Assembly (NCBI GenBank): GCA_014529385.2
Contig: CM043963.1
Coordinates: 68,847,912-68,911,911 of the forward strand
Source of the DNA: Adiantum capillus-veneris
Lineage: Eukaryota; Streptophyta; Polypodiopsida; Polypodiales; Pteridaceae
DNA: 64,000 bases
Direction: 5' to 3'
The notes under the pieces were generated by a model. It saw only the letters and a program-made list of their open reading frames with translations, was not told the DNA's origin and ran no database searches. The position numbers and the translations under genes are program-made. This document shows, in pieces, positions 23,276 to 34,530 of the stretch. Each line of letters opens with the position of its first letter. Position 1 is the stretch's first letter.

Positions 23276-23650
23276 ATTCAAAATAGGTACAGGATGATTT
23301 AACAAGATTTCTTGCGAGAAATCTCGTGTAAATCAAAGGGCAAGTAGTCCTACTGATGCAGAAGATCAAAGGCTACGAATTGGTGCGATTGGCACGCAAA
23401 ACAGAGCCCGAAAGAAGAAAATACAGCTTGCTGTATTTTTCTACAGATTTAGGGTTTTGACTCTATTTGATGTCTTTTTGTCCCAAGAGCTTCGAGGAAG
23501 CTAGAGGACAGTAATACAAGTGATCTGGAGCATTTTAGGAGCTAAAAACAGAGAATTCAGCGTGCTGAATTTCCAGGACAGATTTGCAAAAGTGCTCTAT
23601 TATGCGTGGATAATCACTTGGATATGTGGATTTTTGGTTGTGAAGGTTTC
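23255..23650 (+). repeat. Diverged LTR-B-like block inside B
   Basis: This matches the middle of LTR B (about 21563-21910) in order: GTACCGAATTAGC..GGCTAAT, CAAAGGGCAAGTAG, AAATACAGC..GCTGTATTTTT, TTTAGGGTTTTG and GATCTGGAGCATTTT..AGAGAATTCAGCGTGCTG. It is clearly less similar than the two LTRs are to each other. Confidence 0.7.
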
Positions 23651-23809
23651 TACTACAGTTATGCTGCCAAATTGGGTCAAAAAGAGAATTCTCAACCCAA
23701 TAAAAGTGATAGCATAAGGGTAGATCACAGGTTAATCTTCAAAGATCAAGATGAAGAGCAGAGAAAGATTGTTTTCAATGCTCAGTATACAAATCAGTGA
23801 TATTGCATA

Positions 23810-24065
23810 AAGGCTGAAATTGCCTGAGAGTTGGAAGATTCACAATGCGTTTCACATGAGTCTTCTCAGACCCTATGTGGGTGATGTGCCAGAAGATATG
23901 CCAGCTGAAGATCAGCCGGAAGTCGAGGAACTTGACGAGATCTTTGTCCCCAAATAGATTTTGGCACATAAAGAAAGAAAAGAAAAGGCAAGGTTGCAAG
24001 GTGCTGTTTGGTAAAGTTCAAAAGCTATTCACCTCTGGATGTCAAGTGGATAGAAAAAAGTGAAC
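23810..24065 (+). pseudogene. Element B pol C-terminus with chromodomain relic
   Basis: [20 protein letters not shown] is the GPY/F-like end of a gypsy integrase and is nearly the same as [20 protein letters not shown] in element C. QPEVEELDEIFVPK follows, then a stop where C has the chromodomain text [13 protein letters not shown]. The rest of the chromodomain is frameshifted. Confidence 0.8.
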
Positions 24066-24703
24066 TTGCAGAGTCACTAGAAGTATGGGAACTTAAAACC
24101 TTGGTTTGCAACCTACCTTGACCCCTTGAGAGGCAGAGCTACATGGATTGTCAGTGTGACAATCGCTTCTAAAAGAAATGATGTACATGTTACTTACAGT
24201 GAGCTCAATGAAGTGCATGTTACATGAATGTTAGAGCTGTACAGATTGTCAGTTTGGCAATTGCTCTTATGGAATGTCCAAAAGTTTGGTTACTGCTATA
24301 GAAGTGAGTATTTCTTGTCAGTTTGTCAAGCGTACATCAATTGCTTCTATTAAAGGGTACATGTGTAACTGCATTCTTAAACTGTCGGTTTGGGTATGCT
24401 CGAAACTGTTACTGGATCCAACATATACTAAAAGACAATGACAAAATGTGACGCTTCCATTTTGTTATTGGAAAGTTATGGACTCAAAGCAATGGCAGAG
24501 TGTGACGCTTCCACTATGTCATTGGGACAGGGTTCACACGCAGGCAATACATGTGTCGACGAGGTGTTGAATACACTAGGGTTGACAATGAGCATGTATG
24601 TGTCGTGCATGTGTCGACAGGTGTTAAATACACCCGAGTGTTAACTATAAGCATGTACGCCATAGGTGCAAACGAGGACGTTTGAGATTTCAAGAGGAGA
24701 GTA

Positions 24704-26071
24704 TGTCACCAGCCAGTGGCAATTCCACTTTTGTTTATTTTCTCTTTCTTTGGGGAATTTCGTTTGTTTTACCTTTTGGAAACACCCCTCTGGAAATCTA
24801 ACTACCCTGCATTGCATAGCCAGTGTGGAACTGTTCAGAGAGAGTCCAAGCCTGAGGGCTAAAGAGCACTAAGGTTGGACAAGGACTATGGTTAGCCAAA
24901 GTGGGGTCATTGGCCAGCCAAAGCGGAATCCTTTGCTACATAGGCTACATTTCAGTTCTGGGTGTGGCTGCAATGTACAAAGAGGGTCAGATGACCTAGA
25001 AGAATGTAATGGCAGAAACTCCTAAATTTTAGGGACTGCTATTTTTGGACAGCAAAATGTCTTCGCGTCATTACGTGCAGTTTGACATGGGGATCATTTT
25101 GTTACTCTGTGGCCAAGTCAACAGAGGCTGCAGGTGAGATATTTTTAGACCCGAGGGTCTAAAGCGGGAAAATGCACAAATGAGTGACACTTGGCACTCT
25201 GAGGCCAATTTACTACTTAAAGAGAAGGCAAAAACGTGATTTTCAGCTGTGAGCTCGTTTTTGAGTGCTGTCACAGGTGGGAGAGCTTCAATGGAGTGTT
25301 GGCTTACCCTCTATGTACAGTGAGGTGCAAGATGTCATGACCTGTACACCTCTCACTGCTCTCTCTCTCCCCCCTATTCTTTATGGTTATGCCCCTCTAG
25401 TGGGCTTTTCATTTGACCAATGTACAGTTGTGTGGGTTCATGCGCAATTGCCGAGGCAAGAGCCTCTTGCACACGTACTGGATTAGCTAGCGGCTAATCC
25501 CCCGCAGGTACAGGTGAATTCGGAGAGGTTTCACGCCCGAAATCTTGTCCGATTCAAAGGGCAAGTAGCCCTACAGGTGCGGGAGCTCGAGGTCTTGCTA
25601 CAGATGCGACCGGCACGCGAAACGGAGCCCAAAACAGGGAATTACAGCCTGCTGTGTATTTTTGCAGGTTTAGGGTTTCGGCCCTAAACGGACCCTAATA
25701 CCTCCAGGAAGTTCGGGGACGCAAGGGGACCGTTGTACAGGTGATCTGGCGCATTTTCAGGGCAGAAAACAGAGAATTCAGCGTGCTGCAGATTCTCGCC
25801 AGGTTTTGCAAAGTGTCCGTATGCGTCAGGAAAGTCATCTAATGCGTGGGAATACTGACTGTGAAGGGTCCTAGTTCATTTATGCTGCCGAAATCGGGCC
25901 AGAACAATTGAAATTCAGCCAAGGTTGTGCGGGGCAGCTTGTAGGGAACCACAGCTTTTATTCCCTCTGTTGAAGAATAAAGAAATACCGAAAGGGGCGC
26001 CTATTTAGGGGCCAATCTAGTGTCTAACTCGCATACAGATGCATTCTAGCATCTGTATCCCAAGTAGAATA
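24704..26071 (+). repeat. Element B 3' LTR (left part; ends at 33589)
   Basis: It starts TGTCACCAGCCAGTGG and aligns with 20793-22190. It is interrupted after AGTAGAATA by element C and resumes at 33504 as GAATAGACGACTAATAATGG, ending GGCCGGTTTCA at 33589. Confidence 0.92.
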
Positions 26072-27393
26072 TGTCACAAAACGGGAGCGTACACGAGCAC
26101 TTAGAAAATCTGAAAATTATAATACTTTGCAAACACGAGAGAAGGGAGAAGATCGACACAGTATTGGGGACCAGAAGATGGGCTGGTCCCCCCCCCCGTT
26201 AAGAGTATTCTTTTATTCAAGGAGAATTCTTATACAAGCATGAGAACCCAAGGAAACCCCTCCGTTCTGTAATCTTAGACCCAAAGGTCGTGCTTTCCCG
26301 TAAAGGGCTTGGATACAAGGCCATTCCTTCCCGTAAGGGACTTAGGCGTGAAGCCGTACTTTCCCGTAAGGGACTTAGGCGTGAAACCGTACTTCCCGTG
26401 AAGGGCCTTCCCATAAGGCGGGAGATCCCTGCAAAACAAACCACACAGAGCAACAATTCTCAATGCGTATCAACACCTTATACCTGTCGCTCCTTGCTCG
26501 GAGAATCGACCTCCGTACTCAGTCGTCACACGAACAATTGCAGTTTCCGTCGCCAGGCTCTGCTCCAGAATCCCAGCGCTAGTGCTTTTTGCTGCTTCCG
26601 GCTTGCTGAGAAACTGAACGCTGGCTGTCCTTTTATAAGCCCTGGCACCCGGCGGGAATAGAGGCCCAAAAAGCAGAGCCCTAGCGCCCTAGAGAGAGGA
26701 GAGAGAGAGATCACTAGACCTGGCGCTTTCTAGAGAGAGGAGAGAGAGATCGCAGATTTCAGCCTCCTGCGTAGCTATTAGCGCTGGCCTTTTTAGAGAC
26801 TTGCTTTATTTTATTAATAAAGGGCTGGTCACTTAAAAGTGACCGGCCACTTTATTTTAAGTGACCGGCCACTTTATAAAATAAAGTGTGAACCTGTTCA
26901 AACTTTAAAAACTCGCTTAGTTAGTGAAAACAATGCTATACGAACACATTCCAGGCGTCCCCGGTTGCAGGACACGACACAGATGCAATGCAGACACAGA
27001 CTCCTCGCGGGAAAACATCTGTCCTCCCGCGACTGTTCCTGCTTTTCGTAAAAAGCTTCATTGAACCCATCTTTATTCTTGTGCTTGCGTTCTTACGCGT
27101 ATTTTCTTACTCACTTCGGATTTCCTCCTTAGCCTACGGGATGCCCCCTTACTGATGCACCCGTCACCCATCATGTGACGCATCAGGGGCACTCGTAACC
27201 CGGCCCTTTCCACCGAACTTACGGAAACTCCTTCGCGATGTTTACCGTCACCCATGAAATGACACATCAGAGTTGTCCGTTCCTGATGGCAGTTCCTGTA
27301 ACTACAATCTTTTAACAGTTCTTAGTGCACACAATAAAATATCCTAAAAAGAGATTAATCATTAAAAATAAGAAAATAGTCCAATTAGCAACA
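26072..27393 (-). repeat. Element C 3' LTR
   Basis: This 1322-base LTR ends TGTCACAAAACGGG on the plus strand and CAATTAGCAACA at the other side. It holds a minus-strand TATAAAAG (26630-26637) and a cluster of ~31-base tandem units built on CCCGTAAGGGACTTAGGCG (26290-26420). It has one unit fewer than the 5' LTR, plus a 20-base duplication of the TTAAGTGACCGGCCACTTTA block near 26860. Confidence 0.93.
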
Positions 27394-27400
27394 TCCCTCT
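27394..27400 (-). other. Polypurine tract of element C
   Basis: AGAGGGA on the minus strand directly precedes the 3' LTR start TGTTGCTAATTGG. The same GAGGGA motif precedes the 3' LTR of element D. Confidence 0.75.
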
Positions 27401-27507
27401 GGCTTCTAAACAGTTGACCTCAACTGTAGTGCTTGGACATATACCTCCAGTATCTCGGGATAAGCTGCTAATTCCTCCTGCGTCATCCACTGAGCATCTA
27501 GATTCGA

Positions 27508-29882
27508 CTAGTTCTTAAACTTAACCAAATACTTCCGTGTTACCTTCCCGGATTTGAGAGACCGCTCCTGATGACTTACTATCTGCTCCGGTTGGAGTAT
27601 TTCTTCTATTTCCTCAACCTCAGGAGGTTCCTCAGCACTAGGCTGGCTCGGAGGCGGTCCCACATACGGCCGGAGTAAACTGACATGGAAAGCATTATGG
27701 ATCTTCCAATTAGGCGGTAGCTCTAATCGGAAAGTGACATCATTCACTCGCTCAGTGATCTTAAACGGCCCATAATAACAGGTAGAAAGTTTCACCACCT
27801 TCCCCTTATGAGACGCTTGTTTCTTAAGTCTTGCCTTCTCAAACTTGAGTAAGACTAACTGTCCGACTGTTAAGTCGAGATTCCTCCTGTGCTTGTCTAC
27901 AGCTTTCTTATGCTTTTCCTGAGAGCGTAGAATAGCTCTCCTAACTTGCCCGTAGGCTGTGTCCAAATCCTGGACAAGTTCATCTGCTGCAAAGATCTTA
28001 TCCTTGGTTAAACCGATCGGTGGAAGCAAAGGCTTACCATAGAGAATCTCAAAAGGTGCTTTCCCCGTCGATGAGTGTATGGTATTGTTATACGCATACT
28101 CGACAAGAGGCAAATATTTCTCCCAGTCAGATTGCCGGTCTGACACATAAGCTTTTAACATATCCAATACTGTGGAATTGGCTATCTCACTTTGCCCGTC
28201 CGTTTGAGGATGGTAGGCAGATGAAAAATTTAGCTTCGTACCAAGATTATCCATCAAGGCACGCCAAAAATTTCTTGTCATGCGAGGATCTCGATCACTC
28301 ACAATAGACTTAGGCATTCCATGATGCTTAAAGATTTGTGCCAGGAAGACCCTAGCCATATGATCTATTTTGATCGTTTTCTTGACTGGTATAAAATGTG
28401 CTTGCTTGCTAAACCTGTCCACAATGGTCCAAATCGCGTCATTTCCAGTCTGAGTTCTAGGGAGGTCCATGATGAAGTCCATGGCAATACTTTCCCAAGG
28501 TTCATTAGGCACAGGCAAAGGTTGTAGCAACCCAGGCGTCTTATGCCGATCATACTTCACTTTTTGGCAAACCAAGCATTCCCTGACATACTTATCAATG
28601 TCTGCTTGGCTAGGCCAAAAGAAATATCTTTCCATTGCTAAGGTCGTAGGGCGAATACCCCGATGACCCGCATAAGGCGAAGCGTGTGCTTCATCTATGA
28701 TCTTCTTTCTTAATGGTTCCGTCACACATATGGCCTGATGGTGGTAGAGATAACCGTCCCGAATGGAATAGGGAAACTCATTCTCTCCACGATGTAGCTT
28801 TCCCCAAATGGTGGAGAAATCTGGATCATTCGGATACAAATCTAGTAGTGCTTCTAATTCTTGGTGATACACCGAAGTGATAGCGTTCACCCTTGGCCGC
28901 CTAGACAATGCGTCCACGACCACATTCTTACTCCCAGCCGTGTGAAGGATCTGGAAGTGAAACATAGACAAAAAGTTTGCCCATCTCATCTGCTTCTCAG
29001 ATAGTTTCCTTTGCGTAAGGAAATACCGCAAACTCTGGTGATCAGTCTTGATCACAAAATCCGCTCCTAGAAGATACTGCTTCCAGTTGGATAAGGCGTG
29101 AATCACAGCCGTGAGTTCTTTTTCGTAGATTGATGCATGCAACTCTGCATCCTTAAGCCGTCTGCTTTCGTAGGCCACTGCATGGCCCTCTTGGTTTAAC
29201 ACTGCTCCGATGCAATCGCCTGAAGCATCGCAGTGAACCTCAAATGGTTTCCTTAAGTCAGGCACTATCAATATAGGTCCATGGCTTAGCAAGTACTTGA
29301 GCCGATCAAAAGCTCCTTGTTGTCTCGATCCCCATCTGAAAGGAATCTTCTTCTTTGTCAAATCATGAAGGGGTCTTGCTACATGAGCAAATCCTCGGAC
29401 AAACCTTCGATAATACGAACATAATCCCAGGAAACTACGTACATCATGTACCGTAGTGGGAATAGACCAATCTTCTACCACTCGGATCTTGGCACGATCC
29501 ATTCTCACTTGATTGTGAGAGACTATATGGCCGAGATAGTGTATCTCTAAGAGAAAGAACTCGCTCTTCTTTGCATTCACATGCAACTCATGCTTTCGGA
29601 ATTCTTGAAACACTAAGTCCAAGTGCTTCCGATGTTCCTCTTCTGACTTAGAGAAGACGAGTATGTCGTCAAAGAATACTCCCGTAAAAGCTCGATACGG
29701 GCTGAAAATGCAGTCCATCATGCGATTGAAGGTCGCAAGAGCATTGGTCAAGCCGAAAGGCATTACCAAAAATTCATATAGTCCAAAGGTTGTGCGGAAA
29801 GCAGTCTTGTGGACATCCTCAGGGGCGATCCGTATCTGATGATACCCACTCTTTAAGTCTATGCGACTAAAGACACTTGCCC
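27508..29882 (-). CDS. Element C pol: RT C-half, RNase H, integrase, chromodomain
   Basis: An open frame of over 750 codons. [19 protein letters not shown] and the active site [12 protein letters not shown] (both catalytic D present), then [13 protein letters not shown]. RNase [29 protein letters not shown] and [11 protein letters not shown]. Integrase: zinc domain H..H..CLVCQK ([18 protein letters not shown]), core [27 protein letters not shown] and [15 protein letters not shown] giving the D, D, E residues. GPY/F-like: [19 protein letters not shown]. Chromodomain start: [17 protein letters not shown] and RKYLVKFKN, then TAG; downstream codons still read like chromodomain (SNLDAQWMTQEEL). 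The upstream joint to RT is a one-base frameshift at about 29882. Confidence 0.95.
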
Positions 29883-30710
29883 CTGCAACTTATCAAGTAT
29901 ATCATCAATCCAGGGGATCGGAAAGCGATTCTTGATCGTGATCTTGTTTAAAGACCTATAGTCTATGCACATTCGAAACGTGCCATCTTTCTTCTGCACC
30001 AGTAGAACTGGAGAGCAGTAGGGTGAAGCACTTGGCCGTACTAACCCTTTCTCTAGAAGCTTGTTGACTTGCTTCAAAATTTCCTCTTGCTGAGCAAGAC
30101 TCACCCGATAAGGGGGTTGATTGGGAGGCGAGCTACCCGGTATGAGATCTATGCGGTGATCTTCCAGTCGTACCGGAGGGAGTTCATCAGGAAGTGTTTC
30201 CGTGAAACAATCTTTGTACTTTTCAATAAATTGAAGACGCTTAATTTCCAGACTAGAGGGAGGGTCCCTACTAGTTTTATCCTTCTCATGTGCAAAAATC
30301 AAGTAAGCAGAAACACACTTCTTCATTTCTTTCTTAATGGAGATATGGCTTACAATTGGGAACTGCCAATCTCCTGCATCAGCATGAATCTTTATTTTCT
30401 TACCCCCATGACCAAAAGTGAGGGTCTTTTCCACATAATCGGGAATAGGTGTCATGTGGAAGTGCCATGGCATACCCAAGATGATATCACATCCCTCGAT
30501 GGGTGCCATCAAAAATGATTCGCGGTCCTTGTACTCGCCAATCCGAAGATTGAGCTGTCCTTGCACGGGAGTTGCATTGGTTGTCAACCCCTCGAATGCC
30601 GATCCGGATGTAACCGGTGTGCCAAGTTGAGCCGGTGTGAGGCACAAACGTTCCGCAGTATCCAGGGAGATGAAGTTGTCCGTGGATCCTGGATCATAAA
30701 GAATCAGTAC
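29859..30710 (-). CDS. Element C protease and RT N-terminal half
   Basis: This is in the same frame as gag, directly after its [21 protein letters not shown] holds the protease active site (DPGST), and [13 protein letters not shown] is the flap/ILG motif. RT follows: [40 protein letters not shown] and [20 protein letters not shown]. The frame ends [12 protein letters not shown] by a one-base deletion; one frame over the text continues [15 protein letters not shown]. Because there is no ATG near the protease, expression would need readthrough of the TGA or fusion to gag. Confidence 0.92.
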   Translation of the reverse strand, partial: VLILYDPGSTDNFISLDTAERLCLTPAQLGTPVTSGSAFEGLTTNATPVQGQLNLRIGEYKDRESFLMAPIEGCDIILGMPWHFHMTPIPDYVEKTLTFGHGGKKIKIHADAGDWQFPIVSHISIKKEMKKCVSAYLIFAHEKDKTSRDPPSSLEIKRLQFIEKYKDCFTETLPDELPPVRLEDHRIDLIPGSSPPNQPPYRVSLAQQEEILKQVNKLLEKGLVRPSASPYCSPVLLVQKKDGTFRMCIDYRSLNKITIKNRFPIPWIDDILDKLQGQVSLVA

Positions 30711-32084
30711 TCACTGGTTGTTCAAAGACCCCCAGCCCTTCAGAAGTTGACGCTCCTCTTTCTCCGTTTCTGTGTTTCCTTGAACATCTGGAATTGAGTT
30801 CGAGCTTGGTGGTGCGGGTTCCTTCCTTGCTTTCTCTTGCCTCGTAGAGGCTTGCTCTTGCCATTGCTGCTTTAGCGGGCAGTCCGATTTCATATGTCCT
30901 TTCTCGCCACAGTAGAAGCATCTTCCTTTCTCTCTGAAAGTTTGAAGTTGAGTAGGAGAAAGATACTTAGTTCGCTTGCCAGTGCCCTCTGGCTTCTTAG
31001 AATGATCATCGTCCCTAGATGGAGGACGTTTTCTTCCTTGGCCCCCATGGTCATCGTAGACCCCTCTTTGTCTTGCACGGTAAGTGCTATGCTCCATTTT
31101 TCTGGGCGTCCCAATTGAGTGCAAATCCTCAGCAATGATTGCTGACTCCATCATCCTTTGAAGAGTATCATGCGGATACACCTTCATACTCTTTCGAAGC
31201 TGCGGTTGGAGACCTGCTTCGAACTTTCTTTTCTTTTCCTCGTCGGCAATCTTCATGAAGGGAGTGACCTTCAGAAGAACCGACCAATACTTGTCCACAT
31301 AAGTCGTTACTCTTTCATGTTCCTTCTGGGCAAGCCAGTCCCATTCCTTCCGTATGTCCTGCTCGAAGTCAAGTGGAAGAAATTGTTCATAAAATTCAGA
31401 TTTGAAGCTCTCCCATGTTCTGGCCTGAGAACCTTCCAGAATCTTGGCTAACCACCAATTACTTGCCGTTTCCTTGAGGTGCATCCCCACATGGCGTAAT
31501 TTGGATCTTTTTGTGAAGTGCCCATTGGCAAAGGCGACTTCAAACTGTCTGATGAAGGACAGTGCTTTGGAGATGTCTCTCCGTCCGTTGTAAGTTTCGA
31601 ACTTGATGTCCTTGTCGCCCGATTTGAAGACTCTCATGCGATGTTGAGACTTGCGACCATGCTTCTTGAATCGAGGCTTATCTTTAGGTTGATGTAGAGT
31701 AGTGGCAGTAGTAGCGGCTTCCTTCTTCTGACGAGATGATCGAGAAGTAGAAGTATAATCAGGAGAGTAAGATGGAGATGAGATAGAGATGTCCTTGCTC
31801 TCGACTAGCAAAGAGAACGCTTTTTCCTGGCCTTTCCGTGAAGTAGGCCGTTCATTCCGATCCGAAGATCCTTTGTGCACCTCAGCACGTTCTTCTTCTC
31901 TTGCCTCCTGTGGTCTCACGCCAACAGTGTTGTCTGGATGCTTGGCTGCATCAGTTCCATTCGTTTTCTTCATTCTGCCCAAAAGCTTTTGGAGGTCTGG
32001 CAACAGTAAGATTTGTTGCAACTCCGCAAGCTGAGCTTGCACTTGTTGAAGCTCCTCTTCAACGCTTCTCCCTTGGCTCGACAT
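30711..32084 (-). CDS. Element C gag (457 aa)
   Basis: It starts MSSQGRSVEEELQQVQAQLA, a coiled-coil segment (residues ~5-45), followed by a charged linker. The gag core (residues ~150-310) has FETYNGRRDISKALSFIRQF, HVGMHLKETASNWWLAKI, FYEQFLPLDFEQDIRKEW and VTTYVDKYWSVLLKV. A basic linker leads to the CCHC knuckle CFYCGEKGHMKSDC near residue 395. It forms the virus-like particle and binds element RNA. It ends with TGA in frame with pol. Confidence 0.93.
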   Translation of the reverse strand: MSSQGRSVEEELQQVQAQLAELQQILLLPDLQKLLGRMKKTNGTDAAKHPDNTVGVRPQEAREEERAEVHKGSSDRNERPTSRKGQEKAFSLLVESKDISISSPSYSPDYTSTSRSSRQKKEAATTATTLHQPKDKPRFKKHGRKSQHRMRVFKSGDKDIKFETYNGRRDISKALSFIRQFEVAFANGHFTKRSKLRHVGMHLKETASNWWLAKILEGSQARTWESFKSEFYEQFLPLDFEQDIRKEWDWLAQKEHERVTTYVDKYWSVLLKVTPFMKIADEEKKRKFEAGLQPQLRKSMKVYPHDTLQRMMESAIIAEDLHSIGTPRKMEHSTYRARQRGVYDDHGGQGRKRPPSRDDDHSKKPEGTGKRTKYLSPTQLQTFREKGRCFYCGEKGHMKSDCPLKQQWQEQASTRQEKARKEPAPPSSNSIPDVQGNTETEKEERQLLKGWGSLNNQ

Positions 32085-32141
32085 GGTTCTTCCCGTTCTT
32101 CCCGGAATCGTCCTTCTTTGCAGAGAAAGAGAGGAGTCCGA

Positions 32142-32153
32142 GCTCTGATACCA
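32142..32153 (-). other. Primer binding site of element C
   Basis: TGGTATCAGAGC on the minus strand is one base from the LTR end. It is complementary to initiator tRNA-Met. Confidence 0.93.
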
Positions 32154-32154
32154 C

Positions 32155-33503
32155 TGTCACAAAACGGGAGCATACACGAGCACTTAGAAAATCTGAAAAT
32201 CATAATACTTTGCAAACACGAGAGAAGGGAGAAGATCGACACAGTATTTGGGACCAGAAGATGGGCTGGTCCCACCCCCCCCGTTAAGAGTATTCTTTTA
32301 TTCAGGGAGAATTCTTATACAAGCATGAGAACCCGAGGAAACCCCTCCGTTCTGTAATCTTAGACCCGAAGGTCGTGCTTTCCCGTAAAGGGCTTGGGCA
32401 CAAGGCCGTTCCTTCCCGTAAGGGACTTAGGCACGAAGCCGTACTTTTTCGTAAGGGACTTAGGCGTGAAGCCGTACTTTCCCGTAAGGGACTTAGGTGT
32501 GAAGCCGTACTTCCCGTGAAGGGCCTTCCCGCAAGACAGGAGATCCCTGCAAAACAAACCACACAGAGCAACAATTCTCAATGCGTATCAACACCTTATA
32601 CCTGTCGCTCCTTGCTCGGAGACTCGACCTCCGTACTCAGTCGTCACGCGAACAATTGCAGTTTCCATTGCCAGGCTCTGCTCCAGAATCCCAACGCTAG
32701 TGCTTTCTACTGCTTCCGGCTTGCTGAGAAACTGAACGCTGGCTGTCCTTTTATAAGCCCTGGCACCCGGCGGGAGTAGAGGCCCAAAAAGCAAAGCCCT
32801 GGCGCCCTAGAGAGAGGAGAGAGAGAGAGAGAGAGAGAGATCGTTGGGCCTGGCGCTTTTTAGAGAGAGGAGAGAGAGAGATCGCAGATTTCAGCCTGCT
32901 GCGTAGCTATTAGCACTGGCCTTTTTAGAGACTTGCTTTATTTTATTAATAAAGGGCTGGTCACTTAAAAGTGACCGGCCACTTTATAAAATAAAGTGTG
33001 AACTTGTTCAAACTTTAAAAACTCACTTAGTTAGTGAAAACAATGCTATAGGAACACATTCCAGGCGTCCCCGCGTGCAGGACACGACACAGATGCAATG
33101 CAGACACAGACTCCTCGCGGGAAAACATCTGTCCTCCCGCGACTGTTCCTGCTTTTCGTAAAAAGCTTCATTGAACCCATCTTTATTCTTGTGCTTGCGT
33201 TCTTACACGTATTTTCTTACTCAGTTCGGATTTCCTCCTTAGCCTACGGGATGCCCCCTTACTGATGCACCCATCACCCATCATGTGACGCATCAGGGAC
33301 ACTCGTAACCCGGCCCTTTCCACCGAACTTACGGAAACTCCTTCGCGATGTTTACCGTCACCCATCAAATGACACATCAGAGTTGTCCGTTCTTGATGGT
33401 AGTTCCTATAGCTACAATCTTTTAACAGTTCTTAGTGCACACAATAAAATATCCTAAAAAGAGATTAATCATTAAAAATAAGAAAATAGTCCAATTAGCA
33501 ACA
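32155..33503 (-). repeat. Element C 5' LTR
   Basis: This 1349-base LTR carries minus-strand TATAAAAG at 32748-32755 as its likely promoter. It contains about five ~31-base CCCGTAAGGGACTTAGG units (32380-32530) and an expanded GA run (32813-32840) not found at that length in the 3' LTR. Confidence 0.93.
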
Positions 33504-33589
33504 GAATAGACGACTAATAATGGGTGAAAGCTAAATCAAGGTTTGAAGTAAAGTCTACCGCCCTTTTTGGATTGAACAGGCCGGTTTCA

Positions 33590-34530
33590 CTGACTGCCTC
33601 CTTTTCAGAACTCCCTGGATGCACCCTCACTGTCAGTCACACGGACGAAGATCACTAAACTCATTCGTCAGGATCTTATATAGTTGGACACCAGGAGGAC
33701 ATGGGTAGAGCCGATGCAGGAGTTGGGCACGAAGATGGCTTTCTTCAAAGAGCATCTTCTCCAACTTTCAGGAGATGGGTTTGTGATTCGTCCGAGCTAC
33801 ATGGACACTCATTTGTCTCATGGTCTACGATGTGCTATTGGTCAGATTCGCACATCCTCACACCAGCTGGAGATTGAGACGGGTAGATTCAGAGGGATAC
33901 CACCGGTGTATAGGATATGCCAACTATGCAATAGAGAGCCAGAGACAGAGCTACACTACATATGGCATTGCACTGTGTATTATGAGATACGAGGGCGCTT
34001 CCATTGCTTATTCAAGGAGGGTTTTGGACCCCTAGATAGAGTCATGAGGTATCAGGATCAGAGATGCCTTGGCTAATATCTACTTGAGCTACATGACATA
34101 GAGATAGTCTACTGAGGAGACATGGAGTACAACAGTCACAGAGACAGACCACAGATTTCTTTGGATCGAGGGAGCTAGGAGACCAACCACCAGCACAGAG
34201 TTGTACCCACATTCATACCAGAGGCACCCTCATTGACAGGGCGACTGAGCTCGGGAGATCGTGACGACCACGACCGAGACACAGGAGCACACTCCATCGA
34301 CGGAGTCTCCAGCGAGGATCAGAGGCATTCTAGCACGACACCCAGAGTGTCATTGAGGGCCTATTCTACATTTCACATCTCACATCTCACATCTCACACT
34401 TCATTTTTCATTTTTCACATTTTACATTCAGTACTTTTTATACTTGTACTTCAGACATTGTATTAGATTCACCACTTTGTATCTGATGGTCTCATAGGTC
34501 ATTTTGGCCTTTTGAAGACGTTAATATATC
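33590..34530 (+). pseudogene. LINE 3' fragment (RT C-terminal zinc region and 3' UTR)
   Basis: An open frame at 33684-34076 ends in a pattern usual at the C-terminus of plant LINE RT proteins: IGQIRTSSHQLEIETGRFRG, then PVYRICQLCNREPETELHYI and WHCTVYYEIRG, a C-x2-C..H-x4-C zinc-ribbon-like set. The 3' region has TCACATCTCACATCTCACAC repeats and a segment GTCTCATAGGTCATTTTGGCC. A similar segment recurs at 35918, just before a CT run by host exon 3. RT core and endonuclease are absent, as in a 5'-truncated insertion. Confidence 0.65.

Larger units (their letters stand above)
26072..33503 (-). mobile_element. Element C: nearly complete Ty3/gypsy chromovirus
   Basis: This is a 7.4-kb element read right to left with LTRs 32155-33503 (5') and 26072-27393 (3'), PBS 32142-32153, polypurine tract 27394-27400, and gag, protease, RT, RNase H, integrase and chromodomain in order. 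The target duplication GAATA (26067-26071, 33504-33508) is perfect. Defects: an in-frame TGA between gag and pol, one frameshift in RT and a TAG inside the chromodomain. It is the youngest layer of the nest and the best template for naming the lineage (plant chromovirus; clade not resolved by eye). Confidence 0.95.
20793..33589 (+). mobile_element. Element B: internally deleted chromovirus-type LTR retrotransposon
   Basis: Left LTR 20793-22280. Right LTR 24704-26071, continued at 33509-33589 after element C. The interior of about 2.4 kb keeps the start of gag and the C-terminal end of pol only. RT, RNase H and integrase are missing. A purine tract (CAAGAGGAGAGTA) precedes the right LTR. No flanking duplication was found, and the left side starts in a TC run, so the insertion site may have rearranged. 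Confidence 0.8.

Noticed and set aside
26290-26420. Regular ~31-bp repeats resembling a CRISPR-like or regulatory array (also 32380-32530)
   Set aside because: The units are contiguous with no unique spacers, lie inside both LTRs of a retrotransposon and differ in number between them. They are an LTR minisatellite.
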